Below, piece after piece: positions 1-7,175 of a stretch of 11,075 nucleotides of DNA. The stretch lies in contig CAJJMX010000043.1 of NCBI GenBank assembly GCA_905192935.1, positions 1 through 11,075 on the forward strand. The letters run 5' to 3'. The position numbers were made by a program, and so were the translations under genes. Below the pieces are notes generated by a model that saw only the letters and a program-made list of their open reading frames with translations, was not told the origin of the DNA and did no database searches. The number at the start of each line of letters is the position of its first letter. The stretch's first letter is position 1. Source of the DNA: an uncultured Mailhella sp. (GTDB lineage Bacteria; Desulfobacterota; Desulfovibrionia; Desulfovibrionales; Desulfovibrionaceae).

Positions 1-78
1 GGCTGCACCTTGCAGGATGTGCGGCAGCTGCGCCGGGAGCAGAGCCTGCCCAAGCCCGGAAAATCCTGCGAAGCATAA
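1..78 (+). CDS. 3' end of an unidentified upstream gene (partial)
   Basis: Frame 1 is open from the window edge to a TAA at 76-78 and gives a 25-residue tail ending in PKPGKSCEA. Its GC-rich codons look like those of the neighbouring genes, and the stop lies 50 bases before ilvA on the same strand, with no terminator-like hairpin between. It is therefore probably the C-terminus of a gene that may be co-transcribed with ilvA. The fragment contains two cysteines but is too short to assign to a family. It could also be a chance open frame, since 25 codons prove little. Confidence 0.45.
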   Translation, partial: GCTLQDVRQLRREQSLPKPGKSCEA

Positions 79-128
79 CAAGCCGCACAAAAGGCACGCC
101 GCAAAGACGTGCACAGGAGATTGTCCCG

Positions 129-1670
129 ATGTCCACCGAACATCCTACCCCGGCAGAATATCCGCGCAAAATACTTCTTTCCCCCGTGTATGACGTGGCG
201 CGCGTGACTCCGCTCGAATACATGGAAAAACTTTCGGAGCGCGTGGGCTGCCGCGTCAGCCTCAAGCGCGAAGATCTCCAGCCCGTGCACTCCTTCAAGC
301 TGCGCGGCGCGTACAACAAGATAGCCAAGCTCCCCGAAGAAGCGAAAAAGCGCGGCGTCATCGCCGCCTCCGCGGGCAATCATGCCCAGGGCTGCGCCCT
401 TTCCGGCGCAAGACTCGGCGTCAAGGCCACCATCGTCATGCCGAAGACCACCCCCGACATCAAGGTGGACGCGGTGCGCCGCTTCGGCGGCAACGTGGTG
501 CTCTTCGGCAACAGCTTCGACGAGGCCTACGCCGAATCCATGCGTCTTGCGAAGGAAGAAGGTCTCACCCTCATTCCGCCCTATGACGATTCCGACGTGA
601 TCGCCGGTCAGGGCACCATCGCGCGCGAACTTCTCGAACAGGACAGCCGTCTCACCCATGTGTTCGTGCAGGTGGGCGGCGGCGGACTTGCCGCGGGCAT
701 CGCCGTGTACATCAAGCAGATCCTGCCGAGCGTCAAGGTCATAGGCGTGGAGGCCAAGGGCTCGGCCTGCCTCAAGGCTGCCTGGGAAGCGGGTTCCCCG
801 GTCACGCTCGAGCGCGTGTCCCTGTTCGCCGACGGCGTGGCCGTGAAGCGCATCGGCGACGAGACCTTCCGCGTGCTGCGCGAAAACCTCGATGAGATCA
901 TCACCTGCTCCAACGACGAGATCTGCGCCGCGCTCAAGGACATCTTCGACGACACCCGCGCCATTGCCGAACCTTCCGGCGCGCTCTCCCTCGCGGGCCT
1001 CAAGAAGTACGCCGCAAGTCACGACATTTCCGGCGCGCGCATGGCCGCCATACTCTCCGGCGCGAACATGAACTTCCACACCCTGCGCTTCGTGTCCGAG
1101 CGCTGCGAAGTGGGCGAACAGCGCGAAGGCATCATTTCCGTGACCATCCCCGAAAAGAAGGGCGCCTTCCTCGATCTGTGCCGCAAGCTCGGCAACCGCA
1201 TGGTGACGGAATTCAACTACCGCTTCTCCGATCCCTCGCAGGCCGAGATCTTCACCTCCCTGCGTCTCACCGAAGGCATGGACGAGCTTGAACGCATCAT
1301 AAGCGGCCTGCGCGAGGCGGGCTACCACGTGACCAACATGACGCGCAACACCTTCGCCAAGAGCCACGTGCGTTACATGATCGGCGGCCGCGCCCCGAGC
1401 GTAGTGAAAAACGAACACATCCTGAGCTTCCAGTTCCCGGAACGCACGGGCGCCCTGCTGCACTTCCTCGAAACCCTCGGCACGAACTTCAACGTGACCA
1501 TGTTCCACTACCGCAACCACGGCGCGGAATACGGCCGCGTGGCCTGCGGCTTTGAAGTCGCTCCCGAGCAGTGCAGGGAGTTCTACGCCAACCTCGACAA
1601 GCTCGGCTTCGCCTGGTGGGACGAGACCGACAACGAGGCCTGCAAGAAATTCCTCTCGCCTCTCGACTGA
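129..1670 (+). CDS. ilvA: Threonine ammonia-lyase (threonine deaminase), biosynthetic long form
   Basis: A cytoplasmic PLP enzyme that deaminates L-threonine to 2-oxobutanoate, the first committed step of isoleucine synthesis. The 513 residues match the roughly 514 of E. coli IlvA. The fold-type II catalytic domain spans about residues 15-320. The PLP-binding lysine is K57 in SFKLRGA, the substrate loop is SAGNHAQG (81-88), and the glycine-rich phosphate-binding loop is GGGGLAAG (183-190). Two C-terminal ACT-like regulatory domains follow at about 335-410 and 428-505; in this family they mediate isoleucine inhibition and valine activation, so the enzyme is probably allosteric. Their presence argues against the short catabolic TdcB form. 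The ATG has an AGGAGA Shine-Dalgarno at 115-120, 8 bases upstream. A strong terminator follows, so the gene is transcriptionally separate from the transporter downstream. Confidence 0.96.
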   Translation: MSTEHPTPAEYPRKILLSPVYDVARVTPLEYMEKLSERVGCRVSLKREDLQPVHSFKLRGAYNKIAKLPEEAKKRGVIAASAGNHAQGCALSGARLGVKATIVMPKTTPDIKVDAVRRFGGNVVLFGNSFDEAYAESMRLAKEEGLTLIPPYDDSDVIAGQGTIARELLEQDSRLTHVFVQVGGGGLAAGIAVYIKQILPSVKVIGVEAKGSACLKAAWEAGSPVTLERVSLFADGVAVKRIGDETFRVLRENLDEIITCSNDEICAALKDIFDDTRAIAEPSGALSLAGLKKYAASHDISGARMAAILSGANMNFHTLRFVSERCEVGEQREGIISVTIPEKKGAFLDLCRKLGNRMVTEFNYRFSDPSQAEIFTSLRLTEGMDELERIISGLREAGYHVTNMTRNTFAKSHVRYMIGGRAPSVVKNEHILSFQFPERTGALLHFLETLGTNFNVTMFHYRNHGAEYGRVACGFEVAPEQCREFYANLDKLGFAWWDETDNEACKKFLSPLD

Positions 1671-1691
1671 TCCCTTTCCCTCCGACGCACG

Positions 1692-1716
1692 GGCCGCCTC
1701 CGGGCGGCCTTTTTTT
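1692..1716 (+). terminator. Rho-independent terminator of ilvA
   Basis: A 7-bp GC stem (GGCCGCC at 1692-1698 with GGCGGCC at 1703-1709) and a TCCG tetraloop are followed directly by seven T residues (1710-1716). It lies about 20 bases after the ilvA stop. Confidence 0.93.
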
Positions 1717-1794
1717 ATGCGCCTCTTCGGCGCTCTCCCCCTGCCCTTCCATGCCGCACGGTCATGAAAGAACACGCATTGGTTCCAAAGTGTT

Positions 1795-1822
1795 TTGACA
1801 TCCCTTGCCTTGTCGGTATAAG
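1795..1822 (+). promoter_or_regulatory. Sigma70-type promoter of the solute-binding protein gene
   Basis: A perfect TTGACA -35 box (1795-1800) and a TATAAG -10 box (1817-1822, five of six consensus bases) are separated by 16 bases. Transcription would start near 1829, leaving a leader of about 55 bases before the GTG start. This is the clearest promoter in the window and lies in the 167-base gap between the ilvA terminator and the next gene. Confidence 0.8.
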
Positions 1823-1825
1823 TTA

Positions 1826-1839
1826 GAACATATATGGTC
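1826..1839 (+). promoter_or_regulatory. Candidate operator: imperfect palindrome at the predicted transcription start
   Basis: GAACATATATGGTC is a 14-base palindrome with one mismatched pair around a perfect CATATATG core (1829-1836). It begins 3 bases after the -10 box and covers the expected start site, where a repressor could block initiation. A TTGG-TT-CCAA element at 1779-1788 lies just upstream of the -35, and a related GGTCCAAAG occurs at 1836-1844, so two similar sites may bracket the promoter. No regulator gene is in the window, and an AT-rich 8-base core can arise by chance. Confidence 0.3.
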
Positions 1840-1883
1840 CAAAGAGGCCGGCCTGTTCTTATTTTCTCAAGGAGGGAAAAAAG

Positions 1884-3098
1884 GTGAAACGTTTTCTTGC
1901 AGCCATGTGTCTGGGCATGATGGCCTTCGCCACCCAGGCTTCCGCCGCGGAGCCTGCCAAAATCCACATCGGCATCTGCACCGGCACGGTGTCCCAGTCC
2001 GAGGACGACCTGCGCGGAGCAGAAGCTCTCATCAAAAAGTACGGTGACGTCGCCAACGGCGGCATGATCAAGCACATCACCTATCCCGACAACTTCATGA
2101 CGGAAATGGAAACCACCATTTCCCAGATCGTCTCCTTCGCCGACGACCCCGACATGAAGGCCGTCATCGTGAACCAGGGCATTCCCGGCACCACCGCCGC
2201 CTTCCAGCGCATCCGTGAAAAGCGCCCCGACATCATGCTCCTTGTGGGCGAGGCCCACGAAGACCCCAACGTCATTGAAAGCGCGGCCGACCTCGCCATC
2301 AATGCCGACAACATTTCCCGCGGCTATCTCATCATCGCCGCCGCCAAGAAGCTCGGCGTGACCGACTTCGTGCATATTTCCTTCCCCCGTCACATGAGCT
2401 ACGAGCTTCTCTCCCGCCGCCGCAACATCATGGAAGTGGCCTGCAAGGATCTCGGCATCAACTTCCACTTCATGAGCGCTCCCGATCCCACCTCCGACGT
2501 CGGCGTGGCCGGCGCCCAGCAGTACATTCTGGAGCAGGTTCCCCAGATGCTCGACAAGCTCGGCCCCAAGACCGCGTTCTTCTGCACCAACGACGCCCAC
2601 ACCGAACCTCTGCTCAAGCGCCTCACCGAAGACAAGGGCGGCTACTTCATCGAAGCCGACCTTCCTTCTCCGCTCATGGGCTATCCCGGAGCCCTCGGCA
2701 TTGATCTTGCCGACGTGTCCGGCGACTTCCCCGCCATTCTGAAGCGCGTCGAGGACACCGTCGTCGCCAAGGGCGCCGCCGGCCGCATGGGCACCTGGAC
2801 CTACTCCTACGGCTTCACCAACTCCCTCGGCCTCGGCGAACTCGCCATCAAGTACGCCAAGGAAGGCGTGACCGGCGGCCGCAGCTTCCGCCGTCACTTC
2901 AAGAAGGAAGACGTGTTCGCCGCGTACAACGCCGCCACCCCCGGCTCCACCTGGAGCGGCGGCTACTATGTGGACGTGGCCACCGGCAAGGAAAAGAAGA
3001 ATCATGTGCTGGTCTTTGAAGACCTGTACATCTTCGGCAAGGGCTACATGCACATGACCGAAGTGCCCGTGCCCGACAAGTACAAGACCATCAAGTAA
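1884..3098 (+). CDS. Periplasmic solute-binding protein, DUF3798 family, of an ABC importer
   Basis: A 404-residue protein beginning at a GTG with a near-perfect Shine-Dalgarno (AAGGAGGG, 1869-1876). Residues 1-21 form a classical signal peptide: basic MKR, a hydrophobic core, and a likely cleavage after ASA before AEPAKIHIG. The single Cys in this segment (C9) is not in a lipobox, so the mature protein should be soluble in the periplasm. The mature part has alternating beta-alpha segments typical of a type I periplasmic binding fold, opening with KIHIGICTGTVSQSEDD and including AVIVNQGIPGTTAAFQ (about 93-108), and it resembles the DUF3798 family (recalled, not searched). Together with the ATPase and permeases downstream it should capture the substrate and deliver it to the permease pair. 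The ligand is unknown. Its own promoter, strong ribosome site and following terminators suggest it is made in excess over the membrane components, as is usual for binding proteins. Confidence 0.85.
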   Translation: MKRFLAAMCLGMMAFATQASAAEPAKIHIGICTGTVSQSEDDLRGAEALIKKYGDVANGGMIKHITYPDNFMTEMETTISQIVSFADDPDMKAVIVNQGIPGTTAAFQRIREKRPDIMLLVGEAHEDPNVIESAADLAINADNISRGYLIIAAAKKLGVTDFVHISFPRHMSYELLSRRRNIMEVACKDLGINFHFMSAPDPTSDVGVAGAQQYILEQVPQMLDKLGPKTAFFCTNDAHTEPLLKRLTEDKGGYFIEADLPSPLMGYPGALGIDLADVSGDFPAILKRVEDTVVAKGAAGRMGTWTYSYGFTNSLGLGELAIKYAKEGVTGGRSFRRHFKKEDVFAAYNAATPGSTWSGGYYVDVATGKEKKNHVLVFEDLYIFGKGYMHMTEVPVPDKYKTIK

Positions 3099-3110
3099 CT
3101 GGCTTTTTTC

Positions 3111-3140
3111 AAGGGAAGGCTCCGGCCTTCCCTTCTTTTC
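3111..3140 (+). terminator. Terminator-like hairpin 1 after the binding-protein gene
   Basis: A 10-bp stem (AAGGGAAGGC at 3111-3120 with GCCTTCCCTT at 3125-3134) and a TCCG tetraloop are followed by CTTTTC. The short interrupted T tract suggests incomplete termination, or a 3' stem that protects the mRNA. It starts 12 bases after the stop codon. Confidence 0.75.
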
Positions 3141-3148
3141 ATCCCCGC

Positions 3149-3183
3149 GCCGGGCGTCTCTGAGATCCGCCCGGCCTTTTTTT
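3149..3183 (+). terminator. Terminator hairpin 2 after the binding-protein gene
   Basis: An 8-bp GC-only stem (GCCGGGCG at 3149-3156 with CGCCCGGC at 3168-3175), with an 11-base loop, leads into seven T residues (3177-3183). This is a canonical intrinsic terminator in tandem with the preceding hairpin. Confidence 0.85.
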
Positions 3184-3245
3184 CACAAAAGACAAGCCAT
3201 TCTGACATGTTATGAACAGCGCGCCAGGCACCGCCCGGTCTGCGT

Positions 3246-3272
3246 AACGGCTTTTGCCGTTTTTATTTTTTT
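3246..3272 (+). terminator. Terminator-like hairpin 3 upstream of the ABC ATPase gene
   Basis: A 6-bp stem (AACGGC at 3246-3251 with GCCGTT at 3256-3261) and a TTTT loop are followed by a T-rich tract broken by one A (3260-3272). It lies about 70 bases after hairpin 2 and 117 bases before the ATPase start, where it could terminate read-through or act as an attenuator. The rest of the gap, 3273-3388, shows no convincing -35/-10 pair. The best guess is TTGCCG at 3254-3259 with an extended -10 TGC-TACTCT at 3274-3282, and this is weak. Confidence 0.65.
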
Positions 3273-3388
3273 GTGCTACTCTGAAATCTGCTTGTTACAA
3301 AAACGCTTCAAAAACAGGTCTCCGCATAAGATTTCCGTTTCTCTTCCACCTCGCGCGGAGGCACACATCCCTTATGAAAAGAGGTCCT

Positions 3389-5026
3389 ATGGGCGCAGAA
3401 GATCCATTGCTTCGCGTAGAAGGTGTCGGCAAGGCGTATTTTTCCAACCGGGTGCTGAAGAACGTGAACTTCACCCTGGGCAAAGGTCGCATCCTCGGCC
3501 TTGTCGGCGAAAACGGGGCGGGCAAATCCACCCTCATGAACATTCTTTTCGGCATGCGCGTCATTCAGGAAACGGGCGGGTACGAAGGAAAAATTCTGAT
3601 CGACGGACAGGAAGTGCACTTCCGCAGTCCCATGGACGCCCTCAAGGCGGGCATCGGCATGGTGCATCAGGAATTCTCCCTCATCCCCGGCTTCACCGTG
3701 GCGGAAAACATCGTGCTCAACCGCGAAACGCTGGTGTACAATCCGCTGGTGGAAGCCTTCGGAGACCGGCTCACCACGCTCGACAGAGCTTCCATGACGC
3801 GCCGTGCCGACGAGGCCATTGCCCGCCTCAACATCGAGCTTGACAGCGCAACTCCCATTTCCGAACTGCCCGTGGGCTACAAGCAGTTCACGGAAATCGC
3901 CCGTGAAATCGACAAGAAGGGCACGCGCCTTCTGGTGCTCGACGAACCTACAGCCGTGCTCACCGAAAGCGAAGCCGACATCCTGCTCGACTCCATGCGC
4001 CGTCTGGCCGCCCAGGGCATATCCATCATCTTCATTTCCCACCGCCTGCAGGAAGTCATGAGCGTGTGCGACGACATCGTCATCCTGCGCGACGGCGAAG
4101 TGGTGCTTCAGACCACACCCGCCGAAACCAGCGTGCGTCAGATCGCAAGCGCCATGGTGGGCCGCAAGATTGAGCGCACGGAAAAAACGACCGAAGAGCG
4201 CCGCACCCCGGACAAGGCGGCCATGGACATAGAGCATCTCTGGGTGGACATGCCCGGCGAAACCGTGCGCAACGTGAACCTCACCATCTTCGAGGGAGAG
4301 ATCCTCGGCATCGGCGGCATGGCCGGTCAGGGCAAGCTCGGCATAGCCAACGGCATCATGGGCCTGCATCCCGCCGGGGGCAAGGTGACCTTCCACGGAA
4401 AGAACGTGGAACTCAACAACCCCGTCTCGCCGCTCTCCCTCGGCATTTCCGCCGTGTCCGAAGATCGGCGCGGCGTCGGCCTGCTGCTCGAGGAGTCCAT
4501 CGCCTGGAACATCATCTTCACCTCGCTCCAGACGCAGAAACGATTCCTCAAGAGCTTCGGTCCGCTCAGGATACGCGACGAGGAAGCCATCGCCGAATGC
4601 GCCCGCAAATACATCCGCGATCTCGAAATCAAGTGCACGAGCGAAAAGCAGCACGTCCAGGAGCTCTCCGGCGGCAATCAGCAGAAGGTATGTCTCGCCA
4701 AGGCCTTTGAAACAAGGCCGAAGCTGCTCTTCGTGGCCGAACCCACGCGCGGCATAGACGTGGGCGCCAAGAAGGTGGTGCTCGACACGCTCAAGCGCTA
4801 CAACCGCGAACACGGCATGACCATCGTGGTCATTTCCTCCGAGCTTGAGGAACTGCGCTCCGTCTGCGACCGCATCGCCATCATCGACAAGGGCGCCGTA
4901 GCCGGTATTCTGCCCGCAGACACGCCTTCCGAAGCCTTCGGATATCTGCTCATGGGCGCAGGCGCCGCCGAGGCCGAAAAGGCCGCAAACGACAATCCCA
5001 ACGCCACGGAGGCGGCAAGCGCATGA
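3389..5026 (+). CDS. ABC transporter ATPase with two fused nucleotide-binding domains (sugar/nucleoside importer type)
   Basis: A cytoplasmic ATPase of the RbsA/MglA/NupO type that should power the two permeases encoded next. Numbering from ATG 3389 gives 545 residues. NBD1 has Walker A GENGAGKST (40-48), a divergent signature LPVGYKQ (160-166), Walker B LLVLDEPT (181-188) and the H-loop histidine H218. NBD2 has a degenerate Walker A GMAGQGKLG (310-318), with Leu in place of Ser/Thr, an intact LSGGNQQK (426-433), and LLFVAEPT (446-453), where Ala replaces the Walker B Asp. One composite ATP site (NBD1 Walker motifs plus NBD2 signature) therefore looks canonical and the other degenerate. The frame stays open to a TTG at 3254, but that lies inside a terminator hairpin. 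ATG 3374 (GGAGG 12 bases upstream) is possible; 3389 is preferred because AGAGGT precedes it and the intervening codons include rare AGA. The stop overlaps the next start (ATGA). Confidence 0.93.
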   Translation: MGAEDPLLRVEGVGKAYFSNRVLKNVNFTLGKGRILGLVGENGAGKSTLMNILFGMRVIQETGGYEGKILIDGQEVHFRSPMDALKAGIGMVHQEFSLIPGFTVAENIVLNRETLVYNPLVEAFGDRLTTLDRASMTRRADEAIARLNIELDSATPISELPVGYKQFTEIAREIDKKGTRLLVLDEPTAVLTESEADILLDSMRRLAAQGISIIFISHRLQEVMSVCDDIVILRDGEVVLQTTPAETSVRQIASAMVGRKIERTEKTTEERRTPDKAAMDIEHLWVDMPGETVRNVNLTIFEGEILGIGGMAGQGKLGIANGIMGLHPAGGKVTFHGKNVELNNPVSPLSLGISAVSEDRRGVGLLLEESIAWNIIFTSLQTQKRFLKSFGPLRIRDEEAIAECARKYIRDLEIKCTSEKQHVQELSGGNQQKVCLAKAFETRPKLLFVAEPTRGIDVGAKKVVLDTLKRYNREHGMTIVVISSELEELRSVCDRIAIIDKGAVAGILPADTPSEAFGYLLMGAGAAEAEKAANDNPNATEAASA

Positions 5027-6066
5027 ACCGCATAAAAAAATTCATCGAAGAAGCCGGATGGCCCCGCATCCTCATCGCGGTGTTTCTGGTCGTTCTGTTC
5101 ATCGTGGCGCCCTTCGTGGGCGTGTCCGTGGACGCCGCCCTCAGCGACACGCTGGTGCGCTTCGGCATGAACGGCGTGCTCGTGCTCGCCATGGTGCCCA
5201 TGGTGCAGTCGGGCTGCGGTCTCAACTTCGGACTGCCGCTCGGCATCATCGCCGGACTTCTCGGCGCGGTCACGAGCGTGGAACTTGAAGCCAAAGGCAT
5301 TCCCGGCGTGTTCACGGCCATGGCCATCGCCACGCCCATCGCCGTCATACTCGGCTGGGGCTACGGGCTCCTGCTCAACAAGGTCAAGGGCGAGGAAATG
5401 ATGATCGCCACCTACGTGGGCTTCTCCTCCGTGGCGTTCATGTGCATCATGTGGCTCGTCCTGCCCTACTCGAGCTCCAACATGGTGTGGGGCTACGCGG
5501 GCGTGGGTCTTCGCACCACGGTCTCGGTGGAGGAATTCTGGCAGCGCGCCATCAGCGACATCGGCGCCTTCAACCTGAGCGACGCCTTCTACTTCCCCAC
5601 CGGCATGTTCCTCTTCTTCCTGCTCCTGTGCGGCCTCATGTGGGTGTTCATGCGCACCCGCACGGGCACGGCCATGACCACCGTGGGCTCCAATCCCGAA
5701 TACGCCCGCGCAAGCGGCGTGAACATCAACCGCATGCGCACCCTTTCGGTCATCCTTTCCACCTGGCTCGGAGCGCTCGGCATCATCGTCTACGAGCAGA
5801 GCTTCGGCTTCATCCAGCTGTACATGGGTCCGTTCATGATGGCCTTCCCCGCCGTGGCCGCTCTGCTCATAGGCGGCGCTTCGGTGAAGAAGGCCTCCAT
5901 CATCAACGTCATCGTGGGCACGTTCCTCTTCCAGGGCATACTCACCATGACCCCCTCGGTCATCAACAGCATGCTTCAGACCGACATGTCCGAAGTCATA
6001 CGCATCATCGTGTCCAACGGCATGATTCTCTACGCCCTGACCCGCGTGACAAAGGTAAGATCATGA
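5023..6066 (+). CDS. ABC transporter permease 1 (BPD_transp_2 family)
   Basis: An inner-membrane permease of 347 residues with about eight hydrophobic segments (roughly 16-36, 48-86, 95-118, 127-148, 193-212, 240-258, 272-310 and 325-342). The cytoplasmic stretch RTRTGTAMTTVGSNPEYARASG (in the range 211-232) matches the family's loop that docks on the ATPase. It carries SGCGLNFGLPLG (63-74), where ribose-type permeases usually have a G-DLSVG-type motif. The neighbour downstream is a second, different permease, so the channel is probably a heterodimer, as in BmpA/PnrA-type nucleoside importers. The ATG overlaps the ATPase stop by 4 bases (ATGA), and GGAGG (5008-5012) inside the ATPase gene serves as Shine-Dalgarno, so translation is probably coupled. 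Confidence 0.92.
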   Translation: MNRIKKFIEEAGWPRILIAVFLVVLFIVAPFVGVSVDAALSDTLVRFGMNGVLVLAMVPMVQSGCGLNFGLPLGIIAGLLGAVTSVELEAKGIPGVFTAMAIATPIAVILGWGYGLLLNKVKGEEMMIATYVGFSSVAFMCIMWLVLPYSSSNMVWGYAGVGLRTTVSVEEFWQRAISDIGAFNLSDAFYFPTGMFLFFLLLCGLMWVFMRTRTGTAMTTVGSNPEYARASGVNINRMRTLSVILSTWLGALGIIVYEQSFGFIQLYMGPFMMAFPAVAALLIGGASVKKASIINVIVGTFLFQGILTMTPSVINSMLQTDMSEVIRIIVSNGMILYALTRVTKVRS

Positions 6067-7175
6067 AAAGCTCCTCCGGCGGCAATGCCGTCACCCTCTT
6101 CTGCATGCGCAATGCGGTGCCCATCGTCTTTCTGCTGGTGAGCGCCGTCGGCATCTACTATTCCCAGTTCACGGCCGAGTACCTCATCCAGGAAATGCTG
6201 ACGAGACTCGCCCGAAACTCCTTCCTCGTGCTCTCGCTGCTCATCCCCATCATGGCGGGCATGGGTCTCAACTTCGGCATGGTGCTCGGCGCCATGGCCG
6301 GACAGATAGGCCTCATCTTCATCAGCGACTGGAACGTCTCCGGCCTGTACGGCATGACGCTCGCCGCCCTCATCGCCACGCCTCTCGCCATACTCTTCGG
6401 CTGGATGTGCGGCGTGGTGCTCAACAAGGCCCGCGGCCGCGAAATGGTCACCTCCTACATCCTCGGCTTCTTCATGAACGGCGTGTATCAGCTCGTGGTG
6501 CTCTACGGCTTCGGCAGCCTCGTGCCCATCCTGAACCCCGAACTCGTGCTCTCCCGCGGCTACGGCATACGAAACGTCACCAATCTCGACAACATCCGCG
6601 GCACGCTCGACAACGCCATCGCCCTCGACATCATGGGCATTCACGTGCCTCTTGCCACCTTCCTGCTCATCGGCGTGTTCTGCCTCTTCATTATCTGGTT
6701 CCGCCGCACCAAGCTCGGTCAGGACATGAGAGCCACGGGACAGGATCTCTCCGTGGCGCACGCCGCAGGCATTCCCGTCATGCGCACGCGCATCATCTCC
6801 ATCGTCATCTCCACCGTGCTCGCCGCCTACGGCCAGATCATCTTCCTGCAGAACGTGGGCACGCTCAACACCTACAACAGTCATGAACAGGCCGGCGTCT
6901 TCGCCATCGCCTCCCTGCTCGTGGGCGGCGCCACCGTGGCGCGCGCCTCCATCCTCAACGTATTCACGGGCGTTCTGCTCTTCCATCTCATGTTCGTGGT
7001 CTCGCCCATGGCCGGCAAGTATCTGGTGGGCGACGCGCAGATCGGCGAATACTTCCGCGTCTTCGTGTGCTACGCCATCATTTCCCTGGCCCTGGTGCTC
7101 CATGCCTGGCGTCGCCATGCCGACAGGGAACGTGCCCGCGCCGCGCTGCGCGGTGAAGCCGGAGGTGCCGCATGA
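6063..7175 (+). CDS. ABC transporter permease 2 (BPD_transp_2 family)
   Basis: The second inner-membrane permease, 370 residues from ATG 6063. The frame is open further upstream to about 5442, but that part only shadows permease 1. The chosen start overlaps the permease 1 stop (ATGA) and has AAGGT at 6052-6056, 6 bases upstream. Hydrophobic segments lie at roughly 19-34, 52-88, 96-121, 130-155, 196-213, 243-264, 278-316 and 330-347. The ATPase-contacting loop RRTKLGQDMRATGQDLSVAHAAG lies within 214-236. It shares the GLNFG motif (68-72) with permease 1 but differs elsewhere, so the pair looks like an old duplication with specialised halves. The C-terminus is a basic cytoplasmic tail (WRRHADRERARAALRG). 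Another ATGA overlap joins it to the next gene. Confidence 0.92.
   Translation: MKSSSGGNAVTLFCMRNAVPIVFLLVSAVGIYYSQFTAEYLIQEMLTRLARNSFLVLSLLIPIMAGMGLNFGMVLGAMAGQIGLIFISDWNVSGLYGMTLAALIATPLAILFGWMCGVVLNKARGREMVTSYILGFFMNGVYQLVVLYGFGSLVPILNPELVLSRGYGIRNVTNLDNIRGTLDNAIALDIMGIHVPLATFLLIGVFCLFIIWFRRTKLGQDMRATGQDLSVAHAAGIPVMRTRIISIVISTVLAAYGQIIFLQNVGTLNTYNSHEQAGVFAIASLLVGGATVARASILNVFTGVLLFHLMFVVSPMAGKYLVGDAQIGEYFRVFVCYAIISLALVLHAWRRHADRERARAALRGEAGGAA

Noticed and set aside
1829..1883. Riboswitch in the binding-protein leader
   Set aside because: From the predicted start site the leader is only about 55 bases and shows no recognisable aptamer or expression platform.
3254..3388. N-terminal extension of the ATPase to a TTG at 3254
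   Set aside because: The TTG lies inside the third terminator-like hairpin and has no Shine-Dalgarno. The encoded segment has atypical codon use, while starts at 3374 or 3389 have ribosome sites and give family-like N-termini.
3308..4813. Long open frame (501 codons) antisense to the ABC ATPase gene
   Set aside because: Its His/Ala/Glu/Gly-rich composition is the usual mirror of a GC-rich gene with strong third-position bias. It has no ribosome site, and the plus-strand ATPase motifs are unmistakable.
5442..6062. Upstream extension of permease 2 over permease 1
   Set aside because: The extension is His/Arg-rich and reads permease 1 out of frame. The ATG at 6063 has a ribosome site and an ATGA overlap and gives a normal-length permease.
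6030..7118. Long open frame (362 codons) antisense to permease 2
   Set aside because: It is very rich in His, Glu and Ala, shows no domain, and is a complementary-strand shadow of the permease gene.
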